This document shows, piece by piece, positions 9,756 through 19,931 of a DNA stretch of 64,000 nucleotides. The position numbers and the translations under genes are program-made. Numbering within the stretch: the first letter of the stretch is position 1; each line of letters opens with the position of its first letter. The stretch is from Roseateles subflavus (GTDB lineage: Bacteria; Pseudomonadota; Gammaproteobacteria; Burkholderiales; Burkholderiaceae_C). The notes under the pieces were generated by a model. It ran no database searches and had not been told where the DNA came from. It was given only the letters and a program-made list of their open reading frames with translations. The stretch is taken from contig NZ_JASVDS010000002.1 in assembly GCF_030285365.1 (NCBI RefSeq), positions 930,001 through 994,000 of the forward strand. Direction: 5' to 3'.

Positions 9756-11119
9756 TGCTGGAGCTGCTGGCCTTCCTCGTCGCGCTGGGGGTGCTGATCC
9801 TCGTGCATGAATACGGCCATTTCAGCGTGGCGCGGGCGTGCGGCGTGAAGGTGCTGCGCTTCTCGCTGGGCTTCGGCCCCGTCCTGTGGCGCCGCCAGCG
9901 ATCGGCGGACGCGACGGAGTTCACCCTGTCGGCGCTGCCGCTGGGCGGCTATGTGCGAATGCTGGACGAGCGCGAAGGCCCCGTGCCGGCCGAGCAGCGG
10001 GCCCAGGCCTTCAACAACAAGCCGCTGCGACAGCGCGCGGCCATCGTTGCGGCCGGTCCCGTGGCCAACTTCCTTCTGGCCATCGTGCTGTTCGCACTGC
10101 TGGCCATGCTGGGCCAGCAGGAGCCGCTGGCGGTGATGGGATCCCCCAAGCCGGGCGGCCTGGCCGAGCGCGCCGGCCTGCGGGCGGGGGACCGTGTGAT
10201 GGCGCTGGCCCGGGAAGGGCAGGCCTGGCAGGAGGTCGCGTCGCTGGCGGACCTGCAATGGCCGGTGATCGAGGCCATCACCGAGCAGTCCGTGCTGAAT
10301 CTGCAGATGGCCGATGCGCAAGGCCGCGGCCGCCGTGAGGTGCGCCTCGACATGCGCGAGCTGGGCAGCCGCGAGCCGGATGCCGCCACGCTGGGCCGGC
10401 TGGGCCTGGGCGGGCCCCTGCGCGAGCCGGTCATCGGCAAGGTGGAGCCGGACGGCGCCGGTGCGCGCGCCGGCCTGCGGACGGGCGATCTCGTGCTGGA
10501 CATCGACGGCGTGCGCGTCCAGGACGCGGCGCAGCTGGTCGGGCTGATCCGGGCCTATGCCCAGGCGCCCGGGCAGGCGCAGCAGTGGCGCATCGAACGA
10601 CAGGGCCAGGTCTTGCCCGTGGCGGTGCAGCCCGACATCGACGTCGAGGGCGAGGCCCGCATCGGCCGCATCCGCGCGGCCGTCGGCGCGCCGGCCCAGA
10701 CCGTGCTGGTGAGCCACCCGGCCGGAGACGCCCTGTTCATCGGCCTTCGCAAGACCTGGGAGCAGTCGGCGATGACGGTCAAGGTCTTCGGCCGCATGCT
10801 CATCGGCCAGGCCTCGCTCAAGAACCTGAGCGGTCCCATCACCATCGCCGATGCCGCCGGGCAGGCCGCGCGGGTGGGGCTGCACCAGTACCTCGCGCTG
10901 CTGGCCATGCTTAGCGTCGGCTTAGGCGTCCTGAACCTGCTGCCGCTGCCCATGCTCGATGGGGGACACCTGATGTATTATCTTTTCGAGGGTCTGAGCG
11001 GCCGCCCCGTGTCCGAGTGGTGGCTGGAGCGGCTGCAGCGCGCCGGTTTCTTCCTGATGCTGCTGATGATGGCTCTGGCCCTTTCCAACGACGTGACCCG
11101 CAAGCTGGGTCTGCACTGA
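9755..11119 (+). CDS. rseP: RseP site-2 zinc metalloprotease
   Basis: This 454-residue inner-membrane protease cleaves anti-sigma factors such as RseA within the membrane during envelope stress, and removes remnant signal peptides. The zinc motif HEYGH lies in the first transmembrane helix (about residues 18-22). The second active-site motif, NLLPLPMLDGGHL, is in a C-terminal helix. Two PDZ-like regions occupy the periplasmic middle. It lies directly upstream of bamA, a conserved pairing that joins sigma-E signalling to outer-membrane assembly. Confidence 0.97.
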   Translation: MLELLAFLVALGVLILVHEYGHFSVARACGVKVLRFSLGFGPVLWRRQRSADATEFTLSALPLGGYVRMLDEREGPVPAEQRAQAFNNKPLRQRAAIVAAGPVANFLLAIVLFALLAMLGQQEPLAVMGSPKPGGLAERAGLRAGDRVMALAREGQAWQEVASLADLQWPVIEAITEQSVLNLQMADAQGRGRREVRLDMRELGSREPDAATLGRLGLGGPLREPVIGKVEPDGAGARAGLRTGDLVLDIDGVRVQDAAQLVGLIRAYAQAPGQAQQWRIERQGQVLPVAVQPDIDVEGEARIGRIRAAVGAPAQTVLVSHPAGDALFIGLRKTWEQSAMTVKVFGRMLIGQASLKNLSGPITIADAAGQAARVGLHQYLALLAMLSVGLGVLNLLPLPMLDGGHLMYYLFEGLSGRPVSEWWLERLQRAGFFLMLLMMALALSNDVTRKLGLH

Positions 11120-11131
11120 TCTCTCACCTGC

Positions 11132-13447
11132 ATGTCTCCACACCTGATCCAGCGCGCGCGCATCCGCCCCTCCCTCCTGTCCCTCGCGCTCGCTGCTGCT
11201 TTGCAGGCGGGCAATGCATGGGCGGTCGATCCCTTCGTGCTCAAGGACATCCGGGTCGAGGGCGTGCAGCGCACCGACCCCGGCACGGTCTTTGCCAGCC
11301 TGCCCTTCCGCGTGGGCGACACCTACAACGATGAAAAGGGCGCCGCCGCACTGCGCGCGCTGTTCGCGACCGGCCTGTTCAAGGACGTGCGCATCAACAT
11401 CGACGGCGACGTGCTGGTCGTCGTGATCGACGAGCGCCCCGTCATCGCCGCGGTGAGCTTCGTCGGCCTCAAGGAATTCGACACCGAGGCGCTCACGAAG
11501 TCGCTGAAGGACATCGGCATCGGCGAGGGCAAGCCCTTCGACAAGGCCCTGGCCGACCGCGCCGAGCAGGAGCTCAAGCGCCAGTACCTGACCCGCAGCC
11601 TGTACGGCGCGGAGGTCACGACCACCATCACCCCGCTCGAGCGCAACCGCGTCAACGTCGCCTTCACCGTGACGGAAGGCGAACCGGCCAAGATCGGCGA
11701 GATCCGCATTCTCGGCAGCAAGGTCTTCTCGGAAAGCACGCTGCTCGGTCTGCTCGAGCAGACGACCACCGGCTGGCTGACCTGGTACACCAAGAGCGAC
11801 CGCTATTCGCGCACCAAGCTCAATGCCGACCTCGAGACGATCCGCTCCTACTACCTGAACCGGGGCTACCTGGAGTTCTCGATCGAGTCCACGCAGGTCA
11901 CCATCTCGCCGGACAAGCAGAGCATCAATATCGCCGTCACCGTCAAGGAAGGCCAGCCCTACACCGTGACCGGCGTGAAGCTCGAGGGCGAGCTCCTGGG
12001 CCGCGACGAAGAGTTCAAGCGCCTGGTGGCCGTGCGTCCGGGCCAGACCTACCGGGACGATGCGGTGTCCGCGACCAAGCGCGCCTTCACCGACTACCTC
12101 GGCACCTTCGGCTACGCCTTCGCCCGCGTGGACAGCCGCCCCGAGATCGACAAGACCACCGGCCAGGTGCAGGTCACGCTGACCGTGGACCCCGGCCGCC
12201 GCGTCTATGTGCGCCGCATGCTGGTGTCGGGCAACACCCGCACGCGGGATGAGGTCATCCGCCGCGAGTTCCGCCAGTTCGAGGGCGCCTGGTACGACGG
12301 CACGCGCATCAAGTTCTCGCGCGACCGCGTGGAGCGTCTGGGCTACTTCAAGGAAGTCACGGTCGACACCACCGAGGTCCCGGGCGCACCGGACCAGGTG
12401 GACGTCACCATCGCCGTGACCGAGCGCCCCACGGGCAACGTGATGGTCGGCGCGGGCTACAGCAGCCAGCAGGGCATCTCTTTCACCGGTTCCATCCGCG
12501 AGGAGAACGTGCTGGGTTCGGGCAGCTATCTGGGCCTCGAGGTCAACACCGCCAAGACCGGCCGTGCCCTCTCGGTCTCGACGGTCAACCCGTACTACAC
12601 CGTGGATGGCGTCTCGCGCGGCATTGACGTGTTCTACCGCACCAGCAAGCCCTACAACAGCTTCGGTGACGTCTACGAGTTCGCCACCTACGGCGGCTCG
12701 CTGCGCTTCGGCGTGCCGTTCTCCGAGCTGGACACCGTCTTCTTCGGCCTGGGCGTCGAGAAGACCCACATCTCGACCAACGCCGGCATCCCGCTGATGT
12801 ACAAGCTGCAGGTGCTCGAGCAGGGCAACAACAGCCTGGCCATCCCCATGACCATCGGCTGGCAAAACGAGCAGCGGGACAGCATCATCTCGCCCACGGC
12901 CGGCAAGTACCAGCGCGTGAACCTCGAGATGAGCGCCCTGGGCGACGCCCGCTACGCGCGTGCCAGCCTGCAGTGGCAGCAGTTCTTCCCCATCACCAAC
13001 AAGTTCAGCTGGATGTTCAACGCCCAGCTGGACTGGGGCATGGGTCTGGGTGGGCGCAAGTACCCGATCTTCAAGAACTACTACGCCGGCGGCCTGGGCT
13101 CCGTGCGCGTGTTCGAGGCCAACTCGCTGGGCCCCGTCGACCTGACGGGCTCCAACATCGGCGGCAATCTGCGCGCCAATGTCAACGCCGAGCTCTACAT
13201 CCCCGTTCCAGGGGCTGGCAACGACAAGTCTTTCCGCCTGTTCACGTTCGTGGATGCCGGTAATGTGTGGGACACCAAGAGCCCGCTGTACAAGGTCTCC
13301 CTGGACTCGATCCGGGTCTCTGCCGGTATCGGCATCAGCTGGATGTCCCCCATGGGTCCGCTGAAGCTCAGCATGGGCAAGCCGATCCGCAAGGAAGCGA
13401 AAGATAGAATCGAGAAATTCCAATTCCAAGTCGGGACTGCATTCTGA
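11132..13447 (+). CDS. bamA: Outer membrane assembly factor BamA
   Basis: This 771-residue Omp85 protein is the core of the BAM complex that folds beta-barrel proteins into the outer membrane. A signal peptide ends near ALQAGNAWA. Five POTRA domains follow (to about residue 430), then a C-terminal 16-strand barrel ending with an aromatic residue (FQVGTAF). The loop-6 motif, normally VRGF/Y, reads VRVF here (residues 658-661, bases 13103-13114), so the glycine is replaced by valine while the arginine is kept. The 3' end overlaps the skp ATG by one base. Confidence 0.98.
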   Translation: MSPHLIQRARIRPSLLSLALAAALQAGNAWAVDPFVLKDIRVEGVQRTDPGTVFASLPFRVGDTYNDEKGAAALRALFATGLFKDVRINIDGDVLVVVIDERPVIAAVSFVGLKEFDTEALTKSLKDIGIGEGKPFDKALADRAEQELKRQYLTRSLYGAEVTTTITPLERNRVNVAFTVTEGEPAKIGEIRILGSKVFSESTLLGLLEQTTTGWLTWYTKSDRYSRTKLNADLETIRSYYLNRGYLEFSIESTQVTISPDKQSINIAVTVKEGQPYTVTGVKLEGELLGRDEEFKRLVAVRPGQTYRDDAVSATKRAFTDYLGTFGYAFARVDSRPEIDKTTGQVQVTLTVDPGRRVYVRRMLVSGNTRTRDEVIRREFRQFEGAWYDGTRIKFSRDRVERLGYFKEVTVDTTEVPGAPDQVDVTIAVTERPTGNVMVGAGYSSQQGISFTGSIREENVLGSGSYLGLEVNTAKTGRALSVSTVNPYYTVDGVSRGIDVFYRTSKPYNSFGDVYEFATYGGSLRFGVPFSELDTVFFGLGVEKTHISTNAGIPLMYKLQVLEQGNNSLAIPMTIGWQNEQRDSIISPTAGKYQRVNLEMSALGDARYARASLQWQQFFPITNKFSWMFNAQLDWGMGLGGRKYPIFKNYYAGGLGSVRVFEANSLGPVDLTGSNIGGNLRANVNAELYIPVPGAGNDKSFRLFTFVDAGNVWDTKSPLYKVSLDSIRVSAGIGISWMSPMGPLKLSMGKPIRKEAKDRIEKFQFQVGTAF

Positions 13448-13956
13448 TGAAGAGCACCTTGATGAAATCGCTGTGTGCCCTGGCCCTGGTGGCCGCGCCG
13501 GTGATGACCTTGCAAGCCCAGGAACTCAAGATCGGGTACGTGAACCTTGAGCGCGTCACCCGCGAAAGCAATTTCGCGAAGGTCGCGCAGACCAAGCTGG
13601 AAACGGAATTCAGCCGTCGCGAGAAGGACATCAAGGACGCCGAGTTGAAGCTTCGCCAGACGGCGGAGAAGTTCGACAAGGACTCCACGATGCTGTCCGA
13701 GGCGGACCGCGGCCGCCGCCAGCGTGATCTGGCCGAGCAGGACCGGGACCTGCAGCGCAAGAAGCGCGAGTACTCCGAAGACCTGCAGCAGCGCCGCGGC
13801 GAGGAGCTCCAGGCCCTGATCGAGCGCACGAACCGCATCGTCAAGCAGATCTTCGACAACGAGAAGTACGACCTGATCCTGCAGGACGCCAGCTTCGTCA
13901 GCAACCGCGTGGACATCACGAAGAAGGTGATCGACGCGCTCAACGCCCAGAAGTGA
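13447..13956 (+). CDS. skp: Periplasmic chaperone Skp/OmpH
   Basis: This 169-residue protein has a signal peptide (cleavage expected near TLQAQ|ELKIGYVN). The mature part starts with the typical KIGYVNLERV strand and continues as a long charged coiled coil (residues about 45-125). Skp trimers hold unfolded outer-membrane proteins in the periplasm. Its place between bamA and lpxD is the standard arrangement. Confidence 0.94.
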   Translation: MKSTLMKSLCALALVAAPVMTLQAQELKIGYVNLERVTRESNFAKVAQTKLETEFSRREKDIKDAELKLRQTAEKFDKDSTMLSEADRGRRQRDLAEQDRDLQRKKREYSEDLQQRRGEELQALIERTNRIVKQIFDNEKYDLILQDASFVSNRVDITKKVIDALNAQK

Positions 13957-14994
13957 TTGGACACCGCCGTCACCCTGGCTGAACTGATCGCCGCCTTGGG
14001 CGGCGATCTTCTTGGTGCGCCCGAAACGCCCATCCGCCGCATCGCATCCCTGGAGACGGCGGACGCCGGCGCCATCGCCTTCCTGGCGAACGTGCGCTAC
14101 CAGTCGCAGCTCCAGACGACGCAGGCCGCCTGCGTGATCGTCGCTCCGGCGCTCGCCGAGGCCGCCGCGGCCCGCCAGCCGGGGGCGGCGGTGATCGTCA
14201 CGCCCGACCCCTACCTCTACTTCGCCCGCCTGACCCAGTGGTGGGCCCGTCGCGTGCGGCCGCTCGCACCGGCGCGCGTCCACCCGTCGGCCGTGATCGC
14301 CGACGACGTGCAGCTGGGGCAGGGCGTGGACATCGGCCCCCTGGCGGTGATCGAGGCCGGCGCGGTGATCGGCGACGGCGCGCGCATCGGGGCCCATTGC
14401 GTGATCGAGGCGCGGGCACGCATCGGCGCGGGCACGCGCCTCGCGCCGCGTGTCACGGTCGGCTTCGACTGCCACATCGGTGCCCACGGCATCGTGCACA
14501 GCGGCGTCGTCATCGGCGCGGATGGCTTCGGCTTCGCGCCGAGCCAGGGCCGCTGGGAGAAGATCGAGCAGCTCGGCGCCGTGCGCATCGGCGACCACGT
14601 CGAGATCGGCGCCAACAGCTGCATCGACCGCGGCGCCCTCGGCGACACCATCCTGGAGGAGGGCGTCAAGCTCGACAACCTCGTCCAGATCGGCCACAAC
14701 GTCCACGTGGGCGCCCACACGGCCATGGCCGGCTGTGCCGGCGTGGCCGGCAGCGCGCGCATCGGCGCCCACTGCACCGTGGGCGGCGGCGCCATCGTGC
14801 TGGGGCACCTGAGCCTCGCGGACCACGTCCATGTGTCCGCCGCCACCGTGGTCACCCGCACCATCAGCAAGCCCGGCCAGTACAGCGGCGTCTTCCCCTT
14901 CGACGACAATGCCAGCTGGGAAAAGAATGCAGCAACCCTGAGACAGTTGCATGCCATGCGCGACCGTTTGCGCGCCTTAGAGAGAAAAGAATGA
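13957..14994 (+). CDS. lpxD: UDP-3-O-(3-hydroxyacyl)glucosamine N-acyltransferase
   Basis: This 345-residue trimeric left-handed beta-helix enzyme adds the N-linked 3-hydroxyacyl chain in lipid A synthesis. Hexapeptide repeats dominate from about residue 110, and the catalytic histidine region reads [19 protein letters not shown]. No ATG fits the N-terminus. The best start is a TTG that directly follows the skp stop (TGATTG), giving [18 protein letters not shown]. The end overlaps the fabZ ATG by 4 bases. Confidence 0.96.
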   Translation: MDTAVTLAELIAALGGDLLGAPETPIRRIASLETADAGAIAFLANVRYQSQLQTTQAACVIVAPALAEAAAARQPGAAVIVTPDPYLYFARLTQWWARRVRPLAPARVHPSAVIADDVQLGQGVDIGPLAVIEAGAVIGDGARIGAHCVIEARARIGAGTRLAPRVTVGFDCHIGAHGIVHSGVVIGADGFGFAPSQGRWEKIEQLGAVRIGDHVEIGANSCIDRGALGDTILEEGVKLDNLVQIGHNVHVGAHTAMAGCAGVAGSARIGAHCTVGGGAIVLGHLSLADHVHVSAATVVTRTISKPGQYSGVFPFDDNASWEKNAATLRQLHAMRDRLRALERKE

Positions 14995-15455
14995 CGACCG
15001 CGACCGATACCAAGATGGACATCCATCAGATCCTGGCCAAGATCCCCCACCGCTACCCCATTCTGCTGGTGGATCGCGTGCTGGAGATCGAAAAGGGCAA
15101 GCGCATCCGTGCGCTCAAGAACGTGTCCATCAACGAGCCCTACTTCATGGGCCACTTCCCGCACCGCCCCGTGATGCCGGGCGTGCTGATGCTCGAGGCC
15201 ATGGCCCAGGCGGCCACGGTGCTGACGCTGGTGAGCCTCGACGCCGAGCTGGACGACAAGACCGTCTGCTACTTTGCCGGCATCGACGGTGCCCGCTTCA
15301 AGCGCCCCGTGGAGCCGGGCGACCAACTCGTGCTGGACGTGACCCTGGACCGCGCCAAGGCCTCCATCTTCAAGTACACCGGCAAGGTCTACGTGGGTGA
15401 AGACATCGCCTGCGAGGCCGAGCTGATGTGCACCATGCGCCGCATCGAGGCCTGA
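14991..15455 (+). CDS. fabZ: 3-hydroxyacyl-[acyl-carrier-protein] dehydratase FabZ
   Basis: This 154-residue hot-dog-fold enzyme dehydrates 3-hydroxyacyl-ACP in type II fatty acid synthesis and competes with lipid A synthesis for the same substrate. The active-site histidine lies in [20 protein letters not shown] and the catalytic glutamate in the following helix. The first ATG is preferred over one 24 bases downstream because AGAGAGAAAAG precedes it, while the second has no ribosome-binding site. It overlaps lpxD by 4 bases. Confidence 0.97.
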   Translation: MTTATDTKMDIHQILAKIPHRYPILLVDRVLEIEKGKRIRALKNVSINEPYFMGHFPHRPVMPGVLMLEAMAQAATVLTLVSLDAELDDKTVCYFAGIDGARFKRPVEPGDQLVLDVTLDRAKASIFKYTGKVYVGEDIACEAELMCTMRRIEA

Positions 15456-15501
15456 GGCCCGGCGCGCCGCCCCTTTCGCCGATTACTCTGGAACGCTGTC
15501 G

Positions 15502-16290
15502 ATGAGCAAGATCCATCCCACCGCCGTCGTGGACCCCAAGGCCGAGCTGGACAGCTCGGTCGAGGTGGGGGCCTTCACCCTCATCGGGCCCGGCGTGAAG
15601 ATCGATGCCGGCACGCGCATCGGCCCGCACTGCGTGGTCGAGGGCCCGACCACCATCGGTCGGGACAACCAGTTCTTCCAGTTCAGCTCCATCGGCGCCG
15701 CGCCGCAGGACAAGAAGTACGCCGGCGAGCCCACGCAGCTGATCGTGGGGGACCGCAACGTCGTGCGCGAGTTCTGCACCTTCAACCGTGGCACCTCGCA
15801 GGACGCCGGCATCACCCGCCTGGGCGATGACAACTGGATCATGGCCTACGTCCACCTGGCCCATGACTGCGTCGTCGGCAACCGCACCATCTTCGCGAAC
15901 AACGCGCAGCTGGCCGGCCATGTGCACGTGGGCGACTGGGCCATCCTCGGCGGCTTCACGGTGGTGCACCAGTTCGTGCACATCGGCGCGCACAGCATGA
16001 CGGGCATGGGCTCCATCCTCTTCCAGGACCTGCCGCCCTTCATCATGGCCGCCGGCAACACGGCCGAGGCCCGCAGCTTCAACCTGGAAGGCCTCAAGCG
16101 CCGCGGCTTCTCTCCTGAGCAGCTCAATGCCGTCAAGCAGATGTACCGCATCCTCTACCGCCGCGGCCTCACCGTCGACCAGGCGAAGATGGAGATGATG
16201 GCGCTGCAGGGCGAGATGGCCGCCGCGAAGGACACCATCCAGCTGATGCTGGACTTTCTCAACACCGCCACGCGCGGCATCATCCGCTGA
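15502..16290 (+). CDS. lpxA: Acyl-ACP--UDP-N-acetylglucosamine O-acyltransferase
   Basis: This 262-residue left-handed beta-helix enzyme performs the first step of lipid A synthesis in the cytoplasm. It begins [20 protein letters not shown], and hexapeptide repeats follow. The catalytic histidine lies in [14 protein letters not shown], and the C-terminal helical domain starts after [15 protein letters not shown]. Only two bases separate it from lpxB. Confidence 0.98.
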   Translation: MSKIHPTAVVDPKAELDSSVEVGAFTLIGPGVKIDAGTRIGPHCVVEGPTTIGRDNQFFQFSSIGAAPQDKKYAGEPTQLIVGDRNVVREFCTFNRGTSQDAGITRLGDDNWIMAYVHLAHDCVVGNRTIFANNAQLAGHVHVGDWAILGGFTVVHQFVHIGAHSMTGMGSILFQDLPPFIMAAGNTAEARSFNLEGLKRRGFSPEQLNAVKQMYRILYRRGLTVDQAKMEMMALQGEMAAAKDTIQLMLDFLNTATRGIIR

Positions 16291-16292
16291 GC

Positions 16293-17438
16293 ATGACTGA
16301 GGCCGCGCCCCGCCTCAGCCTGGTGGCCGGCGAGGCCTCCGGCGACCTGCTCGGCGGCCTGCTGCTGGCAGGACTGCGCGAGCGCTGGCCGGCCCTGCAG
16401 GCGGCCGGCATTGGCGGCCCGCGCATGGCGGCCCAGGGCTTCGACGCCTGGTGGCCGCACCACAAGCTGTCGGTCTTCGGCTATGTCGATGCGCTGCTGC
16501 ACCTGCGCGAGATCCTCGGCATCCGCAAGGCGCTCGGCGAGCGCCTGCTGGCCGACCCGCCCCGCGCCTTCATCGGCATCGACGCCCCGGACTTCAACTT
16601 CGCGCTCGAAGCGAAGCTCAAGGCCGCGGGCATCAAGAGCATCCACTTCGTCTGCCCCTCGATCTGGGCCTGGCGCGCCGAGCGCGTGAACAAGATCCGG
16701 GCCTCGACGGACCACGTGCTGTGCCTCTTCCCCTTCGAGCCCGCCCTGCTGGCCGAGGCCGGCATCCCGGCGAGCTATGTGGGCCATCCGCTGGCGGATG
16801 TCATCCCCTTGGAGCCGCCCAAGTCCGCCGCACGGGGCAAGCTCGGGCTGGGCGAGGGCGAGTCCGTCGTGGCCTTGCTCCCCGGCAGTCGCAAGAGCGA
16901 GATCCGCTACATCGCCGAGCCCCTGCTGCAGGCCGCCGTGCTGATGAGCCGGGTCCGCCCCGAGCTTCGCTTCGTGATGCCGGTGGTGCCTGGCCTGCAG
17001 GCGCTGGTCCAGCCCCTGGTCCGCAAGCATGCGCCGGATCTGGACCTCACGCTGCTGGACGGCCAGTCCCACGAGGCGCTGGCCGCCTGCGACATCACGC
17101 TGGTGGCCAGCGGCACCGCCACGCTGGAGGCCGCGCTGTTCAAGCGGCCCATGGTGATCGCCTACCGCCTGCATGCGCTGAACTGGTGGCGCATCAAGGG
17201 CAAGCGCCTGCAGCCCTGGGTGGGCCTGCCGAATGTGCTGGCCGGGCGATTTGTCGTGCCCGAGCTGCTGCAGGACGACTGCACGCCCGAGGCTCTGGCC
17301 CGCGAAGGCCTGGCCTGGCTGGACGACCCGGCCCGTCGTGACGCGGCCATCGCCACCTTCCATGAGCAACACCTGACCCTGCGCTGCAACACCGCGCAGC
17401 GCGCTGCCGATGCCATCGCGCAAGTCCTCGCGTCCTGA
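16293..17438 (+). CDS. lpxB: Lipid-A-disaccharide synthase
   Basis: This 381-residue GT-B glycosyltransferase condenses UDP-2,3-diacylglucosamine with lipid X. The N-terminal motif [19 protein letters not shown] and the sugar-nucleotide segment [20 protein letters not shown] are present, as is the C-terminal [19 protein letters not shown]. It overlaps rnhB by 29 bases, a compact end to the lipid A block. Confidence 0.98.
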   Translation: MTEAAPRLSLVAGEASGDLLGGLLLAGLRERWPALQAAGIGGPRMAAQGFDAWWPHHKLSVFGYVDALLHLREILGIRKALGERLLADPPRAFIGIDAPDFNFALEAKLKAAGIKSIHFVCPSIWAWRAERVNKIRASTDHVLCLFPFEPALLAEAGIPASYVGHPLADVIPLEPPKSAARGKLGLGEGESVVALLPGSRKSEIRYIAEPLLQAAVLMSRVRPELRFVMPVVPGLQALVQPLVRKHAPDLDLTLLDGQSHEALAACDITLVASGTATLEAALFKRPMVIAYRLHALNWWRIKGKRLQPWVGLPNVLAGRFVVPELLQDDCTPEALAREGLAWLDDPARRDAAIATFHEQHLTLRCNTAQRAADAIAQVLAS

Positions 17439-18036
17439 GCCCCCGCATCAGCTGGGGCTGCTGTGGGATGCGCCGGGCCTGATGGCCGGCGTGGACGAGG
17501 CTGGCCGCGGTCCGCTGGCCGGGCCCGTGGTGGCGGCCGCCGTCATCCTCGACGACCAGCACCCGATCGCCGGCCTGGCCGATTCGAAGGTGCTGACCGA
17601 GAAGCGCCGCGAGCAGCTCTTCGACGAGATCCGCGCCAAGGCCCTGTGCTGCTGCATCGCCGAGGCCAGTGTCGAGGAGATCGACGAGCTCAACATCCTC
17701 CAGGCGACGATGCTGGCCATGCGCCGCGCCGTCGAGGGCCTGCGCCTGAAGCCCGCCAAGGTCCTGGTGGACGGCAATCGCCTGCCCACGCTGAAGATCC
17801 CCGCCGAGGCCATCGTCAAGGGCGATGCCAAGGTCCAGGCCATCTCGGCCGCGTCCATCCTGGCCAAGGTCCACCGGGACCGCCTGTGCGTGCAGTGGCA
17901 CGAGAGCCATCCCGAGTACGGATTTGCCGGGCACAAGGGCTATCCCACCGCCGAGCATCTGCAGGCCCTGCGCGAGCACGGCCTCACGCCCTGGCACCGC
18001 CGCAGCTTCGGCCCCGTGAAAGCACTCCTCGAATGA
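17410..18036 (+). CDS. rnhB: Ribonuclease HII
   Basis: This 208-residue enzyme removes misincorporated ribonucleotides and RNA in RNA-DNA hybrids. The catalytic Asp-Glu motif sits in [20 protein letters not shown], and further conserved stretches are [23 protein letters not shown] and [11 protein letters not shown]. The start lies inside lpxB, giving an N-terminus of about 25 extra residues before the core, so a later start cannot be fully excluded. The stop overlaps the next ATG. Confidence 0.96.
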   Translation: MPSRKSSRPEPPHQLGLLWDAPGLMAGVDEAGRGPLAGPVVAAAVILDDQHPIAGLADSKVLTEKRREQLFDEIRAKALCCCIAEASVEEIDELNILQATMLAMRRAVEGLRLKPAKVLVDGNRLPTLKIPAEAIVKGDAKVQAISAASILAKVHRDRLCVQWHESHPEYGFAGHKGYPTAEHLQALREHGLTPWHRRSFGPVKALLE

Positions 18037-18815
18037 AGCCCCAGCTCCAGCACATCAGCGCCCGCGACAACCCCAAGCTCCAGCGCCTGCGCAAGCTGGC
18101 TCAGGAGGCCAGTGCCTATCGCAAGCTTGGCAGCGTGTGGCTGGAGGGCGACCACCTCGCGCGGGCGGCCCTGCAGCGCGGCTGCACGCCGTCCATGGCG
18201 GTGATCACCGAGGGGGCCTGCCATGATCCGTCCCTGCTGGCCCTGGCCGAGCAGGCGCCGCTGGTGCTGGTCGTCAACGAGAGCCTGTTCCAGGGCCTGA
18301 GCGGCCTGGAAAGCCCGGCGCGCATGGGCTTCGAGATGGCCTTGCCGTCGGACGCTTCCCTGCAGCCCGGCATGGACACCGTGGTGCTGGACCGCCTGCA
18401 GGATGCGGGCAATGTGGGCACCATCCTGCGCAGCGCCGCGGCCATGGGCTTTCGCCAGATCGCCGCGCTCAAGGGCACGGCCGCGCTGTGGTCGCAGAAG
18501 GTGCTGCGCGCCGGCATGGGCGCGCATTTCGGCCTGCGCCTGGTCGAGGGCCTGCAGCCGGCCGACCTCGACCGCCTGCAGCTCCCCCTGATCGCCACCA
18601 GCTCGCATGCCGAGGCCGAACTCCACCGCGTGCAGCTCCCCAGCCCCTGCGCCTGGGTGATGGGCCACGAAGGGCAGGGCGTCCAGCCCGAGCTGATGCA
18701 GCGCTGCACGCTGACCGTGGGCATCCCCCAGCCCGGCGGCGAGGAATCGCTCAACGTCGGCAGCGCCGCGAGCATCTGCCTCTACGAAAGCGCCCGCCAA
18801 AGGCTGTTGGCCTGA
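18033..18815 (+). CDS. TrmH/SpoU-family RNA 2'-O-methyltransferase
   Basis: This 260-residue SPOUT methyltransferase carries the three family motifs: [30 protein letters not shown] and [19 protein letters not shown] short N-terminal substrate-binding domain ([20 protein letters not shown]) resembles that of rRNA ribose methyltransferases such as RlmB or TsnR. The exact modified nucleotide is not predictable. It overlaps rnhB by 4 bases (ATGA) and ends the long operon before a minus-strand terminator. Confidence 0.9.
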   Translation: MKPQLQHISARDNPKLQRLRKLAQEASAYRKLGSVWLEGDHLARAALQRGCTPSMAVITEGACHDPSLLALAEQAPLVLVVNESLFQGLSGLESPARMGFEMALPSDASLQPGMDTVVLDRLQDAGNVGTILRSAAAMGFRQIAALKGTAALWSQKVLRAGMGAHFGLRLVEGLQPADLDRLQLPLIATSSHAEAELHRVQLPSPCAWVMGHEGQGVQPELMQRCTLTVGIPQPGGEESLNVGSAASICLYESARQRLLA

Positions 18816-18847
18816 CTCTCGGGCGCCGATCACAACGGCGCTGCGCC

Positions 18848-18889
18848 AAAAAAAAGGAAAGGCCCGCTGCGCAGCAGCCGGGCCTTTCC
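18848..18889 (-). terminator. Intrinsic terminator for ppsR
   Basis: On the minus strand an 11-bp perfect stem (GGAAAGGCCCG / CGGGCCTTTCC, 18856-18866 and 18879-18889) is followed by eight T residues. It lies about 220 bases past the ppsR stop, after the repeat region. On the plus strand it could also act as a weaker stop for the upstream operon. Confidence 0.8.
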
Positions 18890-18930
18890 GCTCAGGGCGA
18901 CGCACGCGGATCCGGCTTTGCCGGGCCGCC

Positions 18931-19112
18931 GTGCGTGCCCCCTTGAGGGGGCTCGCGAAGCGAGCAGGGGGTGGTCAGTAAGCCGGGCCTGCGGGTGCGC
19001 CCCCTGGGGGGCTGAGGCCGGACACAAACGCCGTGGCGTTTGTGCCTGCCGAAGGACCGGGCCTCTGGTCCGGTGCGCCCTGCAAGGGCGCGAAGCGAGT
19101 AGGGGGGGATCA
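18931..19112. repeat. Two degenerate copies of a GCGAAGCGAG(C/T)AGGGGG repeat around palindromes
   Basis: Copy 1 is at 18931-18977 and copy 2 at about 19073-19112. Both contain GTGCG, a CCC(C)T..AGGG hairpin, then CGCGAAGCGAG and AGGGGG, ending in a TCA. Between them lie further inverted repeats. Copy 2 runs up to and includes the ppsR stop codon (TCA at 19110-19112, read as TGA on the minus strand). The pattern looks like a dispersed REP-type element. Related pieces occur at 22.6-22.7 kb. Confidence 0.7.
19023..19044. repeat. Perfect 10-bp inverted repeat
   Basis: CACAAACGCC and GGCGTTTGTG are perfect arms separated by GT, within the repeat block between ppsR and the RNA methyltransferase gene. 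There is no T-run on either side, so it looks like part of the dispersed repeat rather than a standard terminator. Confidence 0.7.
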
Positions 19113-19931
19113 ATAGATCAGTCTGTCGGGGCGAATGTCGCGGAGGATGGTCGTCGCGATTTCCTCGATGGACTTGTGCGTCGAGGACAGCCACGAGATC
19201 CCCTCGCGCTTCATCATGGTCTCGGCCTCGTTGACCTCGTAGCGGCAGTTGAGGATGTCGGCGTACTTGCTGCCGGGGCGGCGCTCGTTGCGGATCTGTG
19301 AGAGGCGTTCCGGGTCGATGGTCAGGCCGAAGCACTTGCGCTTGTGCGGGCTCAGCGTCGAGGGCAGCTTGCCGCGCTCGAAGTCCTCGGGAATCAGCGG
19401 GTAGTTGGCGGCCTTGATGCCGTGCTGCATGGCCAGGTACAGCGAGGTGGGCGTCTTGCCGCAGCGGCTCACGCCCACGAGGATGACGTCCGCCGTGTCC
19501 AGGTTCTTCGCGGACTGCCCATCGTCATGGGCCAGCGAGAAGTTGATGGCCTCGATGCGGTCGTGATATTCCTGGCTCTTCGCCACGTCCGAGAAGCGGC
19601 CCACGCGGTGGTTGGACTTGATCTGCAGCTCCTCTTCCAGCGGGGCGATGAAGGTGCCGAACATGTCCAGCAGCAGGCCTCGGCACTGGGCGCGCACGAC
19701 GTCCAGCACCTCGGTGTTGACCAGCGTCGCGAAGACGATGACGCGCTGGCCTTCGCTATCGCACAAGTCATTGATCTCGCGGACCACCTGCCGGGCCTTG
19801 TCGGCGGTGTCGATGAAAGGGCGCCGCACGTGGCGGGGCTTGCCGCCAAACTGCGCCAGGATCGAGTTCCCGAAGGTTTCAGCGGTGATCCCGGTGCCGT
19901 CCGAGACGAAATACACGGTGCGATTGGGCAT
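19110..19931 (-). CDS. ppsR: PEP synthase regulatory protein (bifunctional kinase/pyrophosphorylase)
   Basis: This 273-residue DUF299 protein inactivates PEP synthase by ADP-dependent phosphorylation of a threonine next to the catalytic histidine, and reactivates it with phosphate. The N-terminus MPNRTVYFVSDGTGITAETF is typical, and the P-loop region reads ILVGVSRCGKTPTSLYLAMQ. The frame is open 38 codons further upstream, but this ATG has a GGAG and matches the family start. It diverges from ppsA, its expected target, which supports the assignment. Confidence 0.96.
   Translation of the reverse strand: MPNRTVYFVSDGTGITAETFGNSILAQFGGKPRHVRRPFIDTADKARQVVREINDLCDSEGQRVIVFATLVNTEVLDVVRAQCRGLLLDMFGTFIAPLEEELQIKSNHRVGRFSDVAKSQEYHDRIEAINFSLAHDDGQSAKNLDTADVILVGVSRCGKTPTSLYLAMQHGIKAANYPLIPEDFERGKLPSTLSPHKRKCFGLTIDPERLSQIRNERRPGSKYADILNCRYEVNEAETMMKREGISWLSSTHKSIEEIATTILRDIRPDRLIY

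Noticed and set aside
10922-13429. Long minus-strand open frame opposite bamA
   Set aside because: BamA is unmistakable on the plus strand; the antisense product has no family features.
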